64,000 nucleotides of DNA from contig SVOJ01000001.1 in NCBI GenBank assembly GCA_015066385.1, positions 1-64,000 of the forward strand, given 5' to 3'. The position numbers and the translations under genes were made by a program. Origin of the DNA: Oscillospiraceae bacterium. GTDB lineage: Bacteria > Bacillota > Clostridia > Oscillospirales > Acutalibacteraceae. Each line of letters begins with the position of its first letter. Within the stretch, counting starts at the first letter, position 1. The notes beneath the pieces are model-generated. The model made no database searches, was not told where the DNA came from, and saw only the letters and a program-made list of their open reading frames with translations. Positions 61,976 to 64,000 of this stretch are shown here, one piece after another.

Positions 61976-64000
61976 TTAACCTACCTTATATAATTCTTCT
62001 TCAAGTTCTTTTATCGCTTTTAAATATCCGTCTTTGCCACCGAAATATGATGCGATTTTTGAAGGTTTACCATATTTTTTAAAGTCTTCAAGTTTAAGAA
62101 CCTCTGTTTTTTCTATTTCGTAAATGCCTGTATTCATATATCTGTCAAGTAAGGTTTCGAGGACTTCTCTTGCTACACCACTGTATTTGCTTAAGAAATC
62201 ACGCTTCTTAACATTGTTAGCACGCTCACGGCGTGTAAGAGGCTTTTTATCATAAGCGACATGGCAGATAAAGTCGAAATCATCAACAGCTTCCATTCCT
62301 TGTTCTTCTTTCATCTGCTGCAAATCAATCCCTTGTTCTGCAAGCAGGTTCTTAATAGCCTCTTTCTTTTCCTCAGCGGTCCACTGACGGATGAAATTAT
62401 CAAGAGAAGCATATTTACCAAGAATATTAGATTTAGTATAGTCAACTATGCTTTCCTGACGAAGAAGCTTTCCATTTGCATCGTAAACAGAAACTGTTTT
62501 ACCTAAAATTTGAACATTGCAGCCTCTTTCATCTACTATATATTTTTCAGTGGGAACAACCGGAGGAGTAAGACCTCCACCGCTGCCTGAACCTCCGCCA
62601 CCAGGCTTGTGGTCAGGGTCATATCCGTCAACCGTCTCAATGGGGCCGTCCCAATCAGGGTCGGCAAAAAGACGTGTTACATTACGGAAATCCATAACAA
62701 CAAAATGATTTTTACCTTCTTTTTCACGAAGACGAGTTCCACGACCTATAATCTGCTTGAATTCAGTCATAGAACTAATCATTTCATCAAGAACAATAAG
62801 TTTAGTCATCTTACAATCCGCGCCTGTGGAAAGCAACTTTGATGTTGTTGCAATAACAGGATATGGCGCTGAAACAGATATAAAATAATCAAGTTTGCTT
62901 TTTCCATATGCGTCAGAACCCGTGATACGAACAACATAATCAGGATTCTCTTTGCACATATCGGCATTAAGATTATTAAGGGCAATTCGCATTCTTTCAG
63001 CGTGGTCCTCTGTTGCACAGAAAACAATGGTTTTCTGCATTCTGTCGGTACTCTTAAGATATTCAGTAATTTCTCTTGCGACCTCATAGGTACGGTCTTC
63101 GAGAATGATGTTGTAGTCAAAATCACTGTTGGTATAAATTTTATCTTCTATTTCATAGCCGTTTTTATCAAGCTGCCCCTTATAAGGTCTCCATCCCTCA
63201 CCGATGTTTGTTTTGATATTTATAACTTTAAACGGTGCAAGGAAACCGTCTTCAATGCCTTCACGAAGGCTGTAGGTGTATATCGGTTCACCAAAGTAAT
63301 CAATGTTCGAAATATACTTTGTTTCCTTTGGTGTTGCTGTCATACCAATCTGCGTAGCTGATGAGAAATATTCAAGAATTTTACGCCAGTTGCTGTCTTT
63401 TTTTGCCGAGCCTCTGTGACACTCATCTACTATAATGAGGTCAAAGAAATCTTTATTGAAGAGCTTAGCAAAACGCTCAACAGCATCTTCGCCGCCAGTT
63501 TCATCATCCTCATCATTGCTATTTCCGGCAAGCTGCTGATAAAGAGAAAAATACACTTCGTGAGAAGTTATTGTAACAGGGTCATCTTTTGCAAAATTGA
63601 TTTTATGTATAGTTTTTTCAAGTGGTGAAAAGTCCTGCTGAATAGATTGGTCAACAAGAATGTTTCTGTCCGCAAGGTATAATACCTTTTTCTTGAGATT
63701 GCTCTTCAACAGACGATATACAATCTGGAAAGCGGTATATGTTTTGCCCGTGCCTGTAGCCATAACAAGCAAAAGACGGTCTTGACCCTTTGCGATTGCC
63801 TCAACAGTACGGTTAATTGCATTGCGCTGATAATAACGAGGGTCATAGGTATTCTGACTTGAATAGTAAGGCTGTGCAATTACCTTCTTTTCATTATCAG
63901 TTATGCCTTGTGCTTCCCAACGGGCTGTTAATTCATCAGCTGTGGGAAACTCATCCATAGAGAGTTCTCGCTCTACTCCTGTTAAAAAGTCGTATTCTTG
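61976..64000 (-). CDS. hsdR: Type I restriction endonuclease subunit HsdR (partial)
   Basis: The reading frame is open to the right window edge, and the sequence before the first internal ATG (63958) continues the family pattern (EFLTG-type DFLTGVERELS), so the N-terminal nuclease domain lies outside the window. Visible are the Walker A motif MATGTGKT, the DECHRG motif, TATP, the helicase C-terminal domain with GRGTRLRE, a Gly-rich linker (GGGGSGSGGG) and the EcoEI-type C-terminal domain. It moves and cuts unmodified DNA. It is the first gene of the hsdRMS operon; the promoter is beyond the window. Confidence 0.95.
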   Translation of the reverse strand, partial: QEYDFLTGVERELSMDEFPTADELTARWEAQGITDNEKKVIAQPYYSSQNTYDPRYYQRNAINRTVEAIAKGQDRLLLVMATGTGKTYTAFQIVYRLLKSNLKKKVLYLADRNILVDQSIQQDFSPLEKTIHKINFAKDDPVTITSHEVYFSLYQQLAGNSNDEDDETGGEDAVERFAKLFNKDFFDLIIVDECHRGSAKKDSNWRKILEYFSSATQIGMTATPKETKYISNIDYFGEPIYTYSLREGIEDGFLAPFKVINIKTNIGEGWRPYKGQLDKNGYEIEDKIYTNSDFDYNIILEDRTYEVAREITEYLKSTDRMQKTIVFCATEDHAERMRIALNNLNADMCKENPDYVVRITGSDAYGKSKLDYFISVSAPYPVIATTSKLLSTGADCKMTKLIVLDEMISSMTEFKQIIGRGTRLREKEGKNHFVVMDFRNVTRLFADPDWDGPIETVDGYDPDHKPGGGGSGSGGGLTPPVVPTEKYIVDERGCNVQILGKTVSVYDANGKLLRQESIVDYTKSNILGKYASLDNFIRQWTAEEKKEAIKNLLAEQGIDLQQMKEEQGMEAVDDFDFICHVAYDKKPLTRRERANNVKKRDFLSKYSGVAREVLETLLDRYMNTGIYEIEKTEVLKLEDFKKYGKPSKIASYFGGKDGYLKAIKELEEELYKVG

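Overview
The window looks like a chromosomal segment from a strictly anaerobic, spore-forming Clostridia member of the Oscillospiraceae/Ruminococcaceae type, probably a gut commensal. The evidence is a complete six-subunit Rnf complex, a SigG-type sporulation sigma factor, an IreB-type phosphoprotein, dockerin modules, plant- and mucin-glycan hydrolases, TTGACA/TATAAT promoters and GGAGG ribosome binding sites. This placement is inference from gene content; no rRNA gene is present.

Layout. 0-5 kb: a REP-like palindrome, a PHP-family metallohydrolase, a small unknown protein, then leftward genes for an aldo/keto reductase with ferredoxin clusters and a GH127-type enzyme. 5-14 kb: a rightward energy-metabolism block, rnfCDGEAB, a NusG domain II protein and a Gx transporter, followed by a lipoprotein under its own promoter, an ApbE flavin transferase and a DUF1622 membrane protein. 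RnfG carries two FMN-binding domains instead of one. 14-23 kb: mixed single genes (a secreted phosphatase, a sugar nucleotidyltransferase, a DUF436 protein, an Xre-type membrane regulator, a secreted beta-helix protein, a GH32 enzyme, a GNAT/flavin-reductase-like fusion, and sigG behind a terminator-like hairpin). 23-42 kb: two giant secreted proteins in tandem, one of 2684 residues built from dockerin, large repeats and CxxC modules, and a 3470-residue subtilisin-family protease carrying the same CxxC modules and a Cys/His-rich C-terminal tail. 42-54 kb: ireB, a small protein and an aminotransferase; a PadR/HAAS/secreted-protein operon; a three-gene secreted set including a cohesin-like plus dockerin protein; a TTG-started metallophosphoesterase; and a fucosidase, putative glycosidase and dehydrogenase operon.

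At 54.0 kb a tRNA-Leu(TAA) gene marks a change to visibly more A+T-rich DNA that looks like an acquired island. It holds four exact 21-bp-spaced repeats, an unknown protein, an Xre regulator with a nested palindromic operator, a small acidic protein, and a type I restriction-modification system. That system reads leftward (hsdR, partial at the window end, then hsdM and hsdS). Facing it are promoterless hsdS cassettes and a tyrosine recombinase, linked to the active hsdS by perfect inverted repeats of 54, 38 and 17 bp. This is the architecture of an invertible, phase-variable hsdS locus and is the clearest DNA-level system in the window.

How the genes work together. The Rnf, ApbE and lipoprotein block suggests membrane and possibly cell-surface flavin-based electron transfer. 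The giant proteins and cohesin/dockerin proteins suggest a small surface assembly. The glycan genes (GH127, GH32, GH29, beta-helix, the putative glycosidase and the Gfo/Idh/MocA dehydrogenase) point to dietary or host glycan use. The island supplies switchable DNA methylation.
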